This document shows, one piece after another, positions 25,312-35,666 of a DNA stretch of 64,000 nucleotides; the first letter of the stretch is position 1; each line of letters opens with the position of its first letter. The stretch comes from an uncultured Eubacterium sp. (GTDB taxonomy: Bacteria; Bacillota; Clostridia; Lachnospirales; Lachnospiraceae). A program made the translations under genes and the position numbers. A model generated the notes under the pieces. It did no database searches. It was not told the DNA's origin and was given only the letters and a program-made list of their open reading frames with translations. The DNA lies in the NCBI GenBank assembly GCA_900550135.1, contig URQO01000002.1, positions 39,823 through 103,822 of the forward strand. The letters run 5' to 3'.

Positions 25312-27216
25312 TCATTTGTGAAAAAATTTGTATATATCCTTAGCTACTTTTTCATTTATGGATTGAACTTCAAGAAGTTCTTCCACATCTGCCTCGCGTA
25401 TAGCCTCTATTGATTTAAAATAAAGCATCAATGCCTTTCTTCTTGATGGTCCCACTCCCGGTATATCGTCTAAGATAGATTTTACTTCTTTTTTATTTCT
25501 AAGACTTCTATGATATTCTATTGCAAATCTATGGGTTTCATCCTGTATTCTGGTAATTAATTTAAAAGCTTCCGAATGTGTGTCTATTGGTATTTCCACA
25601 TTGTTAAAATAAAGTCCTCTTGTTCTATGATTATCATCTTTTACCATACCACATACAGGTATATTTATTTTTAACTGATCAAGAACCCTAAGTGCTACAT
25701 TTACCTGACCTTTTCCACCATCCATTAACAAAATGTCAGGAAACTTACTAAAACTACCCAGATTATAATCTCCATCTTCCATATCAAGTTTGTGACGTTC
25801 CTCTAATCCATGCTGAAATCGTCTTGTAAGAACTTCCTCCATACTGGCATAATCATCAGGTCCCTGAACTGTTTTAATTTTAAACTTTCGATAATTGTTT
25901 CTCTTTGGCTTGCCATCTTCATACACAATCATAGATGCAACAGACTCATATCCGTTGGTATTTGAAATATCATAAGATTCCATTCTGTGAATACCTGTTA
26001 TATCAATGAGTTGTTCTATTTCTTTTACGGCACCAACTGTTTTCTTCTGCTGGCGACGGTATTTTTCCTTGTTTTGCTCCAGCAGATTTCTTGCATTTTT
26101 TGCTGCCAGTTCTACTAGTTTTTCATTATTTCCTTTTTTAGGATTGACAATTTTTACAGTATAATTCTGATTACGGCTAAGCATCTCGGACAAAAGTTCC
26201 GGCTCGTCCACTTCTTCCTGAACCAACAACTGATGTGGTACAAAAGGTGTTCCTATATAATATTGTTTTATAAAACTTGTAATAATGTCTTTTCCTGTAT
26301 CTCCCGGCACAGTGGTCAGATAAAAATGCTCACGACCAATCAACTTTCCATTTCTCACGAAAAATACCTGCACTACAGCATCATTTCCTTCTTCGGCATA
26401 AGCAATAATATCCCTATTTTCAAACTTGTGTGTAGTAATCTTCTGATTGCCTGCCACATGATTTATGCTATTTATTAAATCGCGACATTCCATGGCTTTT
26501 TCAAAGTCAAGTTCTGCTGATGCTTTCTGCATTTTTTCTTCAAGTTCTTTGATTGTATCTCTATAATTTCCCTCAAGAAATTTTATTGCTTTATCCACAT
26601 TTTTTCTATATTCTTCAACGGAAATATATCCCTGACATGCTCCACCACACTGTCCCATATGATAATAAAGGCAAGGTCTACCATTTACAACAGGTACTTC
26701 TGTTTTGTCTTCATTTACTGAAAAACCGTGGTGTGCCACTATGCTTTTTCTGCAGTTTCTAATGTGGTACATTTTCTGCAAAAGCTCTATTGTATCTTTT
26801 ACAGCTCCTGCGCTGGTAAATGGTCCAAAATATTTGTTTCCGTCTTTTTTCATCCTTCTTGCCATAACAATTCTAGGATAGCTCTCTGTTGTAGTAACCA
26901 TGACATAAGGATATGTTTTATCGTCCATTAACATTGTATTATATTTTGGACGGTATTCTTTTATCAGATTGCATTCAAGAATAAGTGCTTCTAACTCCGA
27001 GTCTGTAAGAATGTATTCAAATCTTACTATGTTGGAAACCATTGACTGGATTTTCAGACTTTTCTTTGTGCTTTGTCTAAAATATGAACTTACTCTTCTT
27101 TTTAGATTTATTGCTTTTCCAACATATATTACATCATCGTGTATGTCGTGCATTAGGTACACTCCCGGTGTTGTTGGCATTTTCTTTAATTCTTCCTGTA
27201 TGTTAAAGCCACTCAT
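25312..27216 (-). CDS. uvrC: Excinuclease ABC subunit C
   Basis: About 634 residues. The GIY-YIG nuclease domain opens with TPGVYLMHDIHDDVIYVGKA. A UVR motif lies in ELDFEKAMECRDLINSI. The RNase H-like endonuclease domain holds MESYDISNTNGYESVASMIV and DILLMDGGKGQVNVAL, and the C-terminal (HhH)2 is ILDDIPGVGPSRRKALM. It makes both incisions in nucleotide excision repair. The start at 27216 (MSGFNIQEELKK) has AGAAAGGATAGAG upstream. An in-frame ATG at 27255 would read into the neighbouring repeat and is rejected. It probably heads the operon through hprK to the crh-like gene. Confidence 0.96.
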   Translation of the reverse strand: MSGFNIQEELKKMPTTPGVYLMHDIHDDVIYVGKAINLKRRVSSYFRQSTKKSLKIQSMVSNIVRFEYILTDSELEALILECNLIKEYRPKYNTMLMDDKTYPYVMVTTTESYPRIVMARRMKKDGNKYFGPFTSAGAVKDTIELLQKMYHIRNCRKSIVAHHGFSVNEDKTEVPVVNGRPCLYYHMGQCGGACQGYISVEEYRKNVDKAIKFLEGNYRDTIKELEEKMQKASAELDFEKAMECRDLINSINHVAGNQKITTHKFENRDIIAYAEEGNDAVVQVFFVRNGKLIGREHFYLTTVPGDTGKDIITSFIKQYYIGTPFVPHQLLVQEEVDEPELLSEMLSRNQNYTVKIVNPKKGNNEKLVELAAKNARNLLEQNKEKYRRQQKKTVGAVKEIEQLIDITGIHRMESYDISNTNGYESVASMIVYEDGKPKRNNYRKFKIKTVQGPDDYASMEEVLTRRFQHGLEERHKLDMEDGDYNLGSFSKFPDILLMDGGKGQVNVALRVLDQLKINIPVCGMVKDDNHRTRGLYFNNVEIPIDTHSEAFKLITRIQDETHRFAIEYHRSLRNKKEVKSILDDIPGVGPSRRKALMLYFKSIEAIREADVEELLEVQSINEKVAKDIYKFFHK

Positions 27217-27244
27217 CTCTATCCTTTCTGCAAATTTTTTCCCT

Positions 27245-27458
27245 GGGGCTGGCAAACAAGGTGGTCATAAAACCTGTCGTATTTTCTCTGGGGGCTGGGC
27301 AAACAGGGTGGTCATAAAACCTGTCGTATTTCTATCTTCGCTGCGCCGTCTATTTACAATCGCTATCGATAACTCAATCGCTTCGCGATTGTAACTATGC
27401 TCGCTCCGATATACGAAATACTCCTATGTTTTATGACCACCCTGTTCGCTCCAGCCCC
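27245..27458. repeat. Hairpin-nested repeat element upstream of uvrC
   Basis: A left arm of about 30 bases beginning GGGGCTGG and ending GGTCATAAAAC occurs twice in tandem (27245-27273 and 27291-27320, 46 bp apart). The right arm at 27428-27458 is its inverted copy, GTTTTATGACCACCCTGTT...CCAGCCCC. Between them is a core of about 105 bp, including the palindrome AATCGCTTCGCGATT. It resembles the layout of the 94-bp family but shares no sequence with it. Confidence 0.75.
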
Positions 27459-27597
27459 AAATAGAAATAGTGTATAAAAGGAAATCGTATTCACTACTTT
27501 GTTCGTCGTCTCCTTCATAACTATATAACTTTTCAATTATATTTGGGACCTATTTATGTTTGACACCAGCCCAGTTCATATATAAAAATTTGTTAAT
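27459..27597. other. Intergenic stretch between repeat element and ftsH
   Basis: AT-rich, with no reading frame or clear hairpin. It may contain the uvrC promoter, but I see no convincing -35/-10 pair. Confidence 0.4.
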
Positions 27598-29547
27598 TTA
27601 TACCTCTGTGTTTTCGTTTGATTCATCTGATATTTCAGTATTTTCCTGCTGCTTTGTGTCTTCTGTTTCTATTTCTTCAGGTTCATCGCATTTATGGTAT
27701 ATTTCCATAAACTGTTTTCCTGTTATTGTTTCTTTTTCGTAGAGGAACCTGGCTATCTTGTCAAGTTTGTCTCTGTTTTCTCCAAGAAGTTTCTTTGCTT
27801 CCTGATATTTATCTTTTAGAAGAATCTTCACTTCTTCTTCTATTTCTGTTGCTGTCTTATCGCTACAGTTAAGCTGTGAATGTCCACCAAGATATGGGTC
27901 ATTTATTTTTTCAAGACTCATAAGTCCGAATTTGTCTGACATACCATACTGTGCAATCATGGATCTGGCAATCTTTGTCGCTTTTTCCATATCGTTTGAC
28001 GCACCTGTTGTTACTGAATCAAATACGATTTCTTCTGATGCTCTACCTGCAAGTAATGTTACAAGTTCTACGTTTAGTTCATCTTTTGACATAAGATATT
28101 TTTCTTTTTCAGGTGCCTGAATTACATAACCTAAAGAACCCATTGTTCTTGGTACAATTGTAATCTTCTGCACCGGTTCAGCATCTTTTTGAATTGCTGC
28201 TACAAGTGCGTGACCCACTTCATGGTATGCAACAATCTTCTTTTCTTCTTTGCTTAAGATTCTGTCTTTCTTTTCCTTACCTGCAATAACTACTTCTACA
28301 GCTTCCATTAAATCTTCCTGTGAAATTGCATTTCTTCCACATTTTACGGCGTTAATTGCTGCTTCGTTTACCATATTTGCAAGGTCTGAGCCTACAGCGC
28401 CACTGGTAATATTTGCAATTGCATCCAAATCTACTGTTTCGTCCATCTTTACATCTTTTGAATGAACTTTTAATGTATCAAGTCTTCCTTTAAAATCAGG
28501 AGTATCTACAATAACACGTCTGTCAAAACGTCCCGGTCTTAAAAGTGCCGGATCAAGCACATCCGGTCTGTTTGTTGCTGCTAAAATCAAAATACCTTTT
28601 GATGAATCAAATCCATCCATTTCAGCTAACAATGCGTTAAGTGTCTGCTCTCTTTCATCATTGCCACCGCCGTATCTTGAATCACGGCTCTTACCTATAG
28701 AATCTATTTCGTCAATAAAAATAATACATGGTGCATTTTCTTCTGCCTGCTTAAACAAATCTCTAACTCGCGAAGCACCTACTCCTACAAACATTTCCAC
28801 AAAGTCTGATCCTGAAAGTGAAAAGAATGGAACTTTTGCTTCTCCTGCCACTGCCTTTGCAAGAAGTGTTTTACCTGTTCCCGGAGGTCCTACAAGCAAT
28901 GCTCCCTTTGGAAGTTTCGCACCAATTGCTGTATATTTGCCCGGATTATGCAAAAAGTCAACCATTTCAACAACTGACTCTTTTGCTTCTTCCTGACCTG
29001 CTACATCCTTAAATGTAACTCCTGTTTCCTTTTGAATATATACTTTTGCATTTGACTTTCCAACGCCAAACATTCCACCACCTTTTCCACCGGTGGTTTT
29101 TCTCATAAAATATGAAACTATAAACCAGAAGAACAGTAATGGAAGTACAAACTGAATGAATATATATAATATACTGTTTGTAGTACTTTCCTGCTCGGCC
29201 TTAAATTCCACATTTGGATAATCGTTCTTTAACTCTGAAATCAAATCAGGGTCATCCACTTTTGTTGTCCAGTATGTTTTCTTAATTAAAACTGTTCCAT
29301 TAACCTTTGGTTCTATTAAAATCTTATTTGAATCAAATACTACGCTTTCTACCTGACCATCTTCCAACATCTTCATAAAATAACTGTACGTTACTTCTTC
29401 TTTTGTTGCTGAATCAAATAAGTATGTGCTCACTGATGTGAATATCAATGCCGCAACTAATGCCAACAACACTGTTATTATTCTGTTTTTCTTTTGATTG
29501 TTCTGATCACCATTGTTTTGTGGTTCTCTATTTCTATTGTTGTCCAT
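27598..29547 (-). CDS. ftsH: ATP-dependent zinc metalloprotease FtsH
   Basis: A 649-residue membrane-anchored AAA+ protease. Two transmembrane segments (about residues 23-43 and 125-147) flank an extracytoplasmic domain. The AAA module has [20 protein letters not shown], the Walker [12 protein letters not shown] and the second region of homology [17 protein letters not shown]. The zinc protease motif is [13 protein letters not shown]. The C-terminal tail is Glu- and Thr-rich ([16 protein letters not shown]). It degrades misfolded membrane proteins and selected regulators. It stands alone, divergent from pyrG. Confidence 0.97.
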   Translation of the reverse strand: MDNNRNREPQNNGDQNNQKKNRIITVLLALVAALIFTSVSTYLFDSATKEEVTYSYFMKMLEDGQVESVVFDSNKILIEPKVNGTVLIKKTYWTTKVDDPDLISELKNDYPNVEFKAEQESTTNSILYIFIQFVLPLLFFWFIVSYFMRKTTGGKGGGMFGVGKSNAKVYIQKETGVTFKDVAGQEEAKESVVEMVDFLHNPGKYTAIGAKLPKGALLVGPPGTGKTLLAKAVAGEAKVPFFSLSGSDFVEMFVGVGASRVRDLFKQAEENAPCIIFIDEIDSIGKSRDSRYGGGNDEREQTLNALLAEMDGFDSSKGILILAATNRPDVLDPALLRPGRFDRRVIVDTPDFKGRLDTLKVHSKDVKMDETVDLDAIANITSGAVGSDLANMVNEAAINAVKCGRNAISQEDLMEAVEVVIAGKEKKDRILSKEEKKIVAYHEVGHALVAAIQKDAEPVQKITIVPRTMGSLGYVIQAPEKEKYLMSKDELNVELVTLLAGRASEEIVFDSVTTGASNDMEKATKIARSMIAQYGMSDKFGLMSLEKINDPYLGGHSQLNCSDKTATEIEEEVKILLKDKYQEAKKLLGENRDKLDKIARFLYEKETITGKQFMEIYHKCDEPEEIETEDTKQQENTEISDESNENTEV

Positions 29548-29848
29548 GTAACATCCTTTCTGTCCTTAGAAAAAAGAAGACTTTTTTCTTAATTATTTTA
29601 ATCATACCATTACAATATACCATACACAGATAAAATAATGTTAATTTTTATTGAATATTTCATTAAAAATTAACAAAATATATTTTTTTCTAGAAATGAT
29701 AACATTATTGTAGTACACTATTATGGTGTTTATTATAACCATTTTACTATGTTAAATGATTATATTTTCAAGGTACTTTTTTACAAAAGTACTGTATATT
29801 TTCAAATTAATTTTTAATAACTATATAATACATTGGAGGAAAAATCAC
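29548..29848. other. Divergent promoter region of ftsH and pyrG
   Basis: A 301-bp AT-rich gap. The ftsH side holds a short A/T hairpin (TTAGAAAAAAG / CTTTTTTCTTAA, 29566-29592) in the probable 5' leader. The pyrG side ends with the ribosome binding site TTGGAGGAAA. I see no PyrR-type or other known riboswitch. Confidence 0.45.
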
Positions 29849-31447
29849 ATGGCAGTGAAATACGTTTTTGTAACGGGTGGCGTGGTTTCCGGTCTTGGAA
29901 AAGGAATTACTGCTGCTTCCCTTGGACGACTTCTTAAAGCCCGTGGCTACAAAGTCACTATGCAGAAGTTTGATCCTTATATCAATATTGACCCTGGTAC
30001 AATGAACCCTGTACAGCACGGTGAAGTTTTCGTAACAGATGATGGTGCTGAAACAGACCTTGACCTTGGACATTATGAAAGATTTATCGACGAAAGTCTT
30101 ACAAAAAATTCAAACGTTACTACAGGTAAAGTTTACTGGTCAGTACTTGAAAAAGAAAGACGTGGTGACTTTGGCGGTGGAACTGTTCAGGTTATTCCTC
30201 ATATTACAAATGAAATTAAAAGTCGATTCTACAGAAGTTTAAGTGAAGAAACTGAAATTGCAATTATTGAGGTTGGCGGTACAGTTGGAGATATTGAATC
30301 TCAGCCATATATTGAAGCAATCAGACAGTTCCAGCATGATGTAGGTCATGAAAACTGTATTCTTATTCATGTAGCTCTTATGGTTTACTTACCTGCTTCT
30401 GAAGAAATGAAAACAAAACCAATTCAGATGAGTGTTAAGGAACTTCAAAGACTTGGTATTCAGCCTGACGTTGTAGTATGTCGTACAGAACATGAAATTG
30501 GTGACAATCTTAAAGACAAAATCAGTTTATTCTGTAATGTTCCTGCAAGTCACGTTGTTCAGAACCTTACAGTGGATATGCTTTACGAAGCTCCTCTTGC
30601 AATGGAAAAAGAACATCTTGCTGAGATTGCATGCCAGAGTCTTAACCTAGATTGTCCTGAACCTGATTTGGATGATTGGAAAGAAATGGTTGATTCTGCT
30701 AAGAATCCTGTTCAGGAAGTTACAGTTGCATTAGTTGGAAAATACATTGCATTACATGATGCTTATATCAGCGTTGTAGAATCATTAAAGCATGCCGGTT
30801 ATCCTAGCAGAACAACAGTCAATATCAAATGGGTTGATTCTGAAACTGTTACAAATGAAAATGCAGCTGAGATTTTCTCAGATGTTTCAGGTATTCTGGT
30901 TCCCGGTGGTTTTGGAAACCGTGGTATTGATGGAAAAATTGCAGCAATTAAATACGCAAGAGAAAATAATGTTCCATTCCTTGGTTTGTGTCTTGGTATG
31001 CAGTTGTCAATTGTTGAATTTGTAAGAGATGTTGTTGGCCACAGAGATGCTCACAGTATGGAACTTGACCCATCAACTACACATCCTGTTATCAGCCTTA
31101 TGCCTGATCAGGAAGGTATTACAGACATTGGTGGTACATTAAGACTTGGTTCATATCCTTGTGTTCTTGCAAAAGACAGTCTTGCATACAGACTTTACAA
31201 TCAGGAACTTATTCACGAACGTCATCGTCACAGATATGAAGTAAACAATGACTTTAGAACTGATTTGACAAAGAATGGCATGAAGCTTTCAGGTATTTCA
31301 CCTGACGGCCGTATTGTAGAAATGGTAGAGATTCCTTCTCATCCATTCTTCATTGCCACACAGGCACATCCTGAATTAAAGAGTCGTCCTAACAGACCAC
31401 ATCCATTATTCTTAGGATTTGTTGAAGCAGCTTTAAAAAATAAATAA
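29849..31447 (+). CDS. pyrG: CTP synthase
   Basis: A 532-residue enzyme that aminates UTP to CTP using glutamine. The synthetase domain has [20 protein letters not shown] and [15 protein letters not shown]. The glutaminase domain has VPGGFGNRG, the nucleophile [10 protein letters not shown], and HPEL near the C-terminus. Start at 29849 ([11 protein letters not shown]) with TGGAGGAAAAA upstream; upstream in-frame ATGs have no conserved sequence. It is followed by a bidirectional terminator. Confidence 0.98.
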   Translation: MAVKYVFVTGGVVSGLGKGITAASLGRLLKARGYKVTMQKFDPYINIDPGTMNPVQHGEVFVTDDGAETDLDLGHYERFIDESLTKNSNVTTGKVYWSVLEKERRGDFGGGTVQVIPHITNEIKSRFYRSLSEETEIAIIEVGGTVGDIESQPYIEAIRQFQHDVGHENCILIHVALMVYLPASEEMKTKPIQMSVKELQRLGIQPDVVVCRTEHEIGDNLKDKISLFCNVPASHVVQNLTVDMLYEAPLAMEKEHLAEIACQSLNLDCPEPDLDDWKEMVDSAKNPVQEVTVALVGKYIALHDAYISVVESLKHAGYPSRTTVNIKWVDSETVTNENAAEIFSDVSGILVPGGFGNRGIDGKIAAIKYARENNVPFLGLCLGMQLSIVEFVRDVVGHRDAHSMELDPSTTHPVISLMPDQEGITDIGGTLRLGSYPCVLAKDSLAYRLYNQELIHERHRHRYEVNNDFRTDLTKNGMKLSGISPDGRIVEMVEIPSHPFFIATQAHPELKSRPNRPHPLFLGFVEAALKNK

Positions 31448-31457
31448 TTACAATATA

Positions 31458-31491
31458 AAACAGGTACCTGTCAACTGATATGTACCTGTTT
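31458..31491. terminator. Bidirectional terminator between convergent genes
   Basis: Perfect 10-bp stem AAACAGGTAC / GTACCTGTTT (31458-31467, 31482-31491), with TTATTTATT on the plus side. It overlaps the last base pairs of the convergent gene's stop codon. Confidence 0.8.
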
Positions 31492-32392
31492 ATTTATTGA
31501 GATTATTTATAAGCATATTTAAAAGCACTGTCACGTCTGTTACATCACTTTCATTTATGCTATTACTTATTTTTATATTCTTTTCAATCACCTTTGTATT
31601 TGTTTCAACAGCAAGTTTCATGCAATCAGTCTTTCCATTTATATTAATATCAAAGCCACTGTTATACATTCCATTGTTTTTCACAGTTTTAATTTCACCA
31701 TCAATTGTTGGATTAACTTTTAATATAATATCCTTTACCTTTTTAAACCCTTCACTGCTTTCACTTAAAGAATCAATTATTTTTTCGGTATTCTTTTCAT
31801 TTATTTTTATTCCATACTTGTCATCTTTTTTGTATTTGTCCAAAACAAAAGATATATCCAGATTTTTAAATACAAGTGTAAGAAGGTCATCTGATTTTTC
31901 TTCTTTTTTATTGTTTAAACTGTTTAAATTAATTAATGCATACTTTCCTAGTCCATATTGCTTAACATATTTTTCTAACAAATCATAATCAACAATATTG
32001 TCACCCTTTGCCCATGCAAGCAACTGTTTAACATCAATATATATTTTTTTATCATTTATTAACACTGATGTTAACTTACTATAACTACTACCATTTTTGC
32101 TACTGATAAATATATTTGTGTTACTTTTCCTATCTGATTCAAACTCCGACTCCAATCTTACCTTATAACTTCTGCTTTCCAAAGCATGATTAAGTATATT
32201 GGCAAAAAGATTATCAGAGCCATTCATCTGCACCTTAACTTTCAAATCACTTACAACTGTTCCACTTTCTATTTTTGAAAGTTCATTGATTTCATTAAAA
32301 ACAGAACTATATTGTTGAATATTAATATATTTGTATACCGAAAGTATACACAGACTTATAATTAATATAAATCCAATAATATTTTTCTTCAT
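31490..32392 (-). CDS. Hypothetical membrane-anchored protein
   Basis: A 300-residue protein I do not recognise. Residues 1-24 are a Lys-start hydrophobic segment (MKKNIIGFILIISLCILSVY), probably an uncleaved anchor or signal peptide. The rest is hydrophilic, rich in Lys, Asn, Asp and Ser, with alternating hydrophobic residues suggesting beta strands outside the membrane. No cysteine lipobox is convincing. The start at 32392 has AAAGGAG seven bases upstream; an ATG six codons earlier is less well placed. It stands alone, convergent with pyrG. Confidence 0.7.
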   Translation of the reverse strand: MKKNIIGFILIISLCILSVYKYINIQQYSSVFNEINELSKIESGTVVSDLKVKVQMNGSDNLFANILNHALESRSYKVRLESEFESDRKSNTNIFISSKNGSSYSKLTSVLINDKKIYIDVKQLLAWAKGDNIVDYDLLEKYVKQYGLGKYALINLNSLNNKKEEKSDDLLTLVFKNLDISFVLDKYKKDDKYGIKINEKNTEKIIDSLSESSEGFKKVKDIILKVNPTIDGEIKTVKNNGMYNSGFDININGKTDCMKLAVETNTKVIEKNIKISNSINESDVTDVTVLLNMLINNLNK

Positions 32393-32448
32393 TCCAACTC
32401 CTTTTATCATGGTAGTTGCAGTATTTTAATTACTATTTTTATCATTTG

Positions 32449-32585
32449 TACCAACTGACAACGTTTAACGAAAGTGCTTCTAACGCGGTCGGTTCATTAA
32501 GGTGGCGAAGCCAGCTTGATAGAACCGCTACCAGCGTTTGGCAGCGGGAGCGTGCTTTCGTTAATTTGTATGTGGGGAGCGTGGA
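32449..32585. repeat. 94-bp repeat, copy B
   Basis: Core at 32468-32561, beginning ACGAAAGTGCTTCTAACGCG and ending GAGCGTGCTTTCGT, closely matching copies A and C. Flanks TTAACGAAAG / CTTTCGTTAA pair, but the outer arms are short and imperfect here. It lies just upstream of the alcohol dehydrogenase gene, in its probable promoter or leader. Confidence 0.85.
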
Positions 32586-32606
32586 GGAGATTGAGAGGAC
32601 TAGAAA

Positions 32607-33806
32607 ATGAACATTATTAAGAAGATATATTGCAGGGCGTTTCAGATTTGTTTTAGAATAGCTCTTCCGGTTTTGCCGTACAGGGAACCCAAAATGCTTG
32701 AAGGAATGGAAACAATTCCAAAGGCTTTAAATAAGTATGGATGTAAAAAGGTTTTGGTTGTGACGGACAAAGGTATTACTCAGGTAGGTCTTGGCAAAAA
32801 GCTGACTGATGTTTTAGAAGAAAATAATATTCCCTTTGAATATTATGATGACACAGTGGCAAATCCAACAATTACAAATGTGGAACAGGCAAAAGATTTG
32901 TATTTGGAAAATGGGTGTGATTCCATTATTGCCATTGGCGGAGGCTCTTCAATGGACTGTGCAAAAGCAGCAGGGGCAAGAATCGCAAAGCCAAAACAAA
33001 GTATTAGTAAAATGAAAGGTATTTTAAAAGTAAGAAAGAAAATACCACTTCTTCTTGCAATTCCTACCACAGCAGGTACTGGTAGTGAAACTACATTGGC
33101 TGCTGTTATTACAGATGATAAGACTCATCACAAATATCCAATTAATGATTTTGTGCTGATTCCAAGATATGCAATTTTGGATTACAAAGTTACTACAAGT
33201 CTTCCACAAAGCCTTACAGCCACTACAGGGATGGATGCATTAACTCATGCTGTGGAGGCTTACATAGGAAGAAGTACAAACAAATACACTAGAAAAAGAG
33301 CTGTAACTGCAGTTAAATTAATTGGAGAAAATTTAAAGAAAGCCTATGATGAGGGTCAGAACAAAACAGCAAGGCAGAATATGTTAAAGGCTTCGTATTG
33401 TGCAGGGGCTGCATTTACAAGATCTTATGTTGGATATGTTCATGGAGTGGCACATTCATTAGGCGGAATGTATGGCGTACCTCACGGACTTGCCAATGCC
33501 GTAATACTTCCTTATGTACTTGAAATGTATGGGGAAAGCTGTTACAAAAAGCTGGCAAAGCTTGGAAGAAAAAGTGGAATTGTTGATAATAGTCTGGACA
33601 ACGAAACAACAGCAAAGGAATTTATTAAATGGATAAAAGAGATGAATAAATCTATGAATATTCCTGAAAAGATTGACTGCATAAAAGAAGAGGACATTAA
33701 GCAGATGGCAAAGTATGCTGATAAAGAAAGTAATCCACTTTATCCGGTTCCAAAACTTATGAATGCCAAAGAACTTGAGAAAATTTATAGAATTATAATG
33801 AAATAA
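32607..33806 (+). CDS. Iron-containing alcohol dehydrogenase
   Basis: A 399-residue group III (iron-dependent) dehydrogenase. The NAD(P)-binding motif is IIAIGGGSSMDCAKAAGARI, followed by PTTAGTGSETTLAAVI. Metal ligands are expected in GMDALTHAVEAY and in YVGYVHGVAHSLGG...VPHGLANA. It would interconvert an alcohol and an aldehyde; the substrate cannot be read from sequence. It is followed 103 bases later by an aldehyde dehydrogenase on the same strand, suggesting a paired route between alcohol, aldehyde and acid. GAGAGGA precedes the ATG. Confidence 0.93.
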   Translation: MNIIKKIYCRAFQICFRIALPVLPYREPKMLEGMETIPKALNKYGCKKVLVVTDKGITQVGLGKKLTDVLEENNIPFEYYDDTVANPTITNVEQAKDLYLENGCDSIIAIGGGSSMDCAKAAGARIAKPKQSISKMKGILKVRKKIPLLLAIPTTAGTGSETTLAAVITDDKTHHKYPINDFVLIPRYAILDYKVTTSLPQSLTATTGMDALTHAVEAYIGRSTNKYTRKRAVTAVKLIGENLKKAYDEGQNKTARQNMLKASYCAGAAFTRSYVGYVHGVAHSLGGMYGVPHGLANAVILPYVLEMYGESCYKKLAKLGRKSGIVDNSLDNETTAKEFIKWIKEMNKSMNIPEKIDCIKEEDIKQMAKYADKESNPLYPVPKLMNAKELEKIYRIIMK

Positions 33807-33909
33807 AGTGTTTGGGACGGTGCAGATATTTATATAGTTGAAATATTATTAAAAAATTGATAAAGATTTAATATATTGGAAAGGATGTTCTGTTTGAACA
33901 AAAGGTAGT

Positions 33910-35283
33910 ATGAGTAATATAGAAAATATTGTAAAAAATCAAAGAGAATATTTTAATAAGAAGAAAACTTTTGATGTAAACACAAGAATTGTATATCTTA
34001 AAAAATTAAAAAGTGCAATTCTTAACCATGAAGATGAAATTTACAAGGCATTAAAGAATGACCTTGGAAAATCAGCCAGCGAGTCTTACATGTGTGAAGT
34101 AGGACTTACTTTGTCTGAACTTAGTTTTCAAATAAAGCATATTAAAAAGTGGAGCAAAAATAAGAGACATATGACGGACCTTGCAAATTTTCATGGAAAG
34201 AGTTATTCCATTCATTGCCCTTATGGGGTTGTGTTGGTTATGGCTCCATGGAACTATCCTTTTCTTCTTACAATGGAACCACTTATTGGAGCAATTGCTG
34301 CAGGAAATTGCGTGGTGGCGAAGCCTTCCGCATATTCAAAAAGCACATCTGTTATAATGAAAACAATTATAGAAGAAGTCTTTGACGAAAATTATGTTGC
34401 CGTTATTGAAGGTGGAAGAGCAGAAAATACCGAATTGTTGGAACAAAAGTTTGACTACATTTTCTTTACAGGAGGAGTCACTGTTGGAACCCTTGTAATG
34501 GAAAAAGCAGCAAAGACCTTAACACCTGTTACATTGGAACTTGGCGGCAAAAGTCCATGTATTGTAGATGAAACTACAAATTTAAAACTGGCAGCAAAAA
34601 GAATTGCCTTTGGAAAATACTTAAATCTGGGACAGACTTGTGTTGCACCTGATTATTTGCTAATAGATAAAAAGGTAAAAGAAGAATTTCTTACAATATT
34701 TAAAGAGACAGTTAAAAGAATGTATGGAGATAATGCTTTTGAAAATAATGATTATGGAAAGATGATAAATGAAAAACATTACAATCGTGTAATGGGATTA
34801 ATAGAAAATAACAAAGTGATTTTAGGTGGAAAAGGAAATGACCAGACATTACAGATAGAACCAACAGTTATGGATAATGTAACAGAAAAGGATGCAGTGA
34901 TGCAGGAAGAAATCTTTGGACCTGTGTTACCTGTTATTTCATATGATAATATAGAAGAAGCAGCACAATTTATTGAAAAAAGACCACACCCGTTGGCTTT
35001 GTACATTTTTTCAAATAATAAAAACACACAAAAATACTTTACGGAAAAAATACCATTTGGTGGCGGATGTATAAATGATACAATAATGCATCTTGCAACA
35101 TCACATATGGGATTTGGTGGTGTAGGAAACAGTGGTATGGGTTCATATCACGGAAAGAAAAGCTTTGAAACATTTACTCACGAAAAAAGCATATTAAAAA
35201 AATATAACTGGATAGATATGCCTGTACGTTACCAAAAATATTCCAAAGCAAAAGACAAATTAGTAAAACTCTTCTTACATTAA
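33910..35283 (+). CDS. Aldehyde dehydrogenase family protein
   Basis: A 457-residue member of the NAD(P)-dependent aldehyde dehydrogenase superfamily. Key motifs are VLVMAPWNYPFLLTMEPLIG, the general base in TLELGGKSPCIV, and the nucleophile in NLGQTCVAPDYLL. EEIFGPVLPVISY lies near the C-terminus. The length and the C-terminal hydrophobic/basic tail (KAKDKLVKLFL) resemble the fatty-aldehyde dehydrogenase class. It probably oxidises aldehydes from the neighbouring alcohol dehydrogenase or from lipids. Degenerate tandem copies of its 3' end follow the stop codon. Confidence 0.93.
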   Translation: MSNIENIVKNQREYFNKKKTFDVNTRIVYLKKLKSAILNHEDEIYKALKNDLGKSASESYMCEVGLTLSELSFQIKHIKKWSKNKRHMTDLANFHGKSYSIHCPYGVVLVMAPWNYPFLLTMEPLIGAIAAGNCVVAKPSAYSKSTSVIMKTIIEEVFDENYVAVIEGGRAENTELLEQKFDYIFFTGGVTVGTLVMEKAAKTLTPVTLELGGKSPCIVDETTNLKLAAKRIAFGKYLNLGQTCVAPDYLLIDKKVKEEFLTIFKETVKRMYGDNAFENNDYGKMINEKHYNRVMGLIENNKVILGGKGNDQTLQIEPTVMDNVTEKDAVMQEEIFGPVLPVISYDNIEEAAQFIEKRPHPLALYIFSNNKNTQKYFTEKIPFGGGCINDTIMHLATSHMGFGGVGNSGMGSYHGKKSFETFTHEKSILKKYNWIDMPVRYQKYSKAKDKLVKLFLH

Positions 35284-35400
35284 AAATAATAGTAGCATGG
35301 GCAAAAAACTCTTTCAGGGTTAAAAACTAGTGGTAAAATAGAAAAAACACTTTAGAAATTAAAACTAATAGTGGCATAGCAAAAACTCTTCCTATTTTAA
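35265..35400. repeat. Degenerate ~40-bp tandem repeat at the aldehyde dehydrogenase 3' end
   Basis: Four units recognised by AAAACTCTT-like starts at about 35265, 35305, 35345 and 35382, each with a TTAAAA(A)..AATAGTGGCAT-like middle. The first unit includes the last codons and stop of the gene; the rest are non-coding. Confidence 0.65.
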
Positions 35401-35422
35401 AAAAATAATATCAAGAACAAAC

Positions 35423-35463
35423 AACTGTAATCATACAAAATCATGTTGATTACAGTTTTTTAT
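35423..35463 (+). terminator. Rho-independent terminator after aldehyde dehydrogenase
   Basis: Perfect 11-bp stem AACTGTAATCA / TGATTACAGTT (35423-35433, 35447-35457) followed by TTTTTT. Confidence 0.88.
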
Positions 35464-35666
35464 TTATGTACAAACTCAAGTAAATAATCTAAGAGTCTGT
35501 AAAAGACTGAAAATAAATAATAATAGATAGCAAGGTGACACTTTCAAAAATTCCAGATTGTCGCCCCAATGGATTTTTTATTACAAGCAGAATAATAAAA
35601 AAGAAGAAAATCAATGGAACTTGCATATTTTCCGTCCCTATGATATTTGTACCCCAACCATTCAAT

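Noticed and set aside
27217..27255. Longer UvrC start at 27255
   Set aside because: The extra residues come from the hairpin-nested repeat, and the binding site sits before 27216.
32416..32610. A 64-codon frame before the alcohol dehydrogenase
   Set aside because: It lies mostly inside the 94-bp repeat and adjoining spacer, with no binding site. Other repeat copies do not keep it as a gene.
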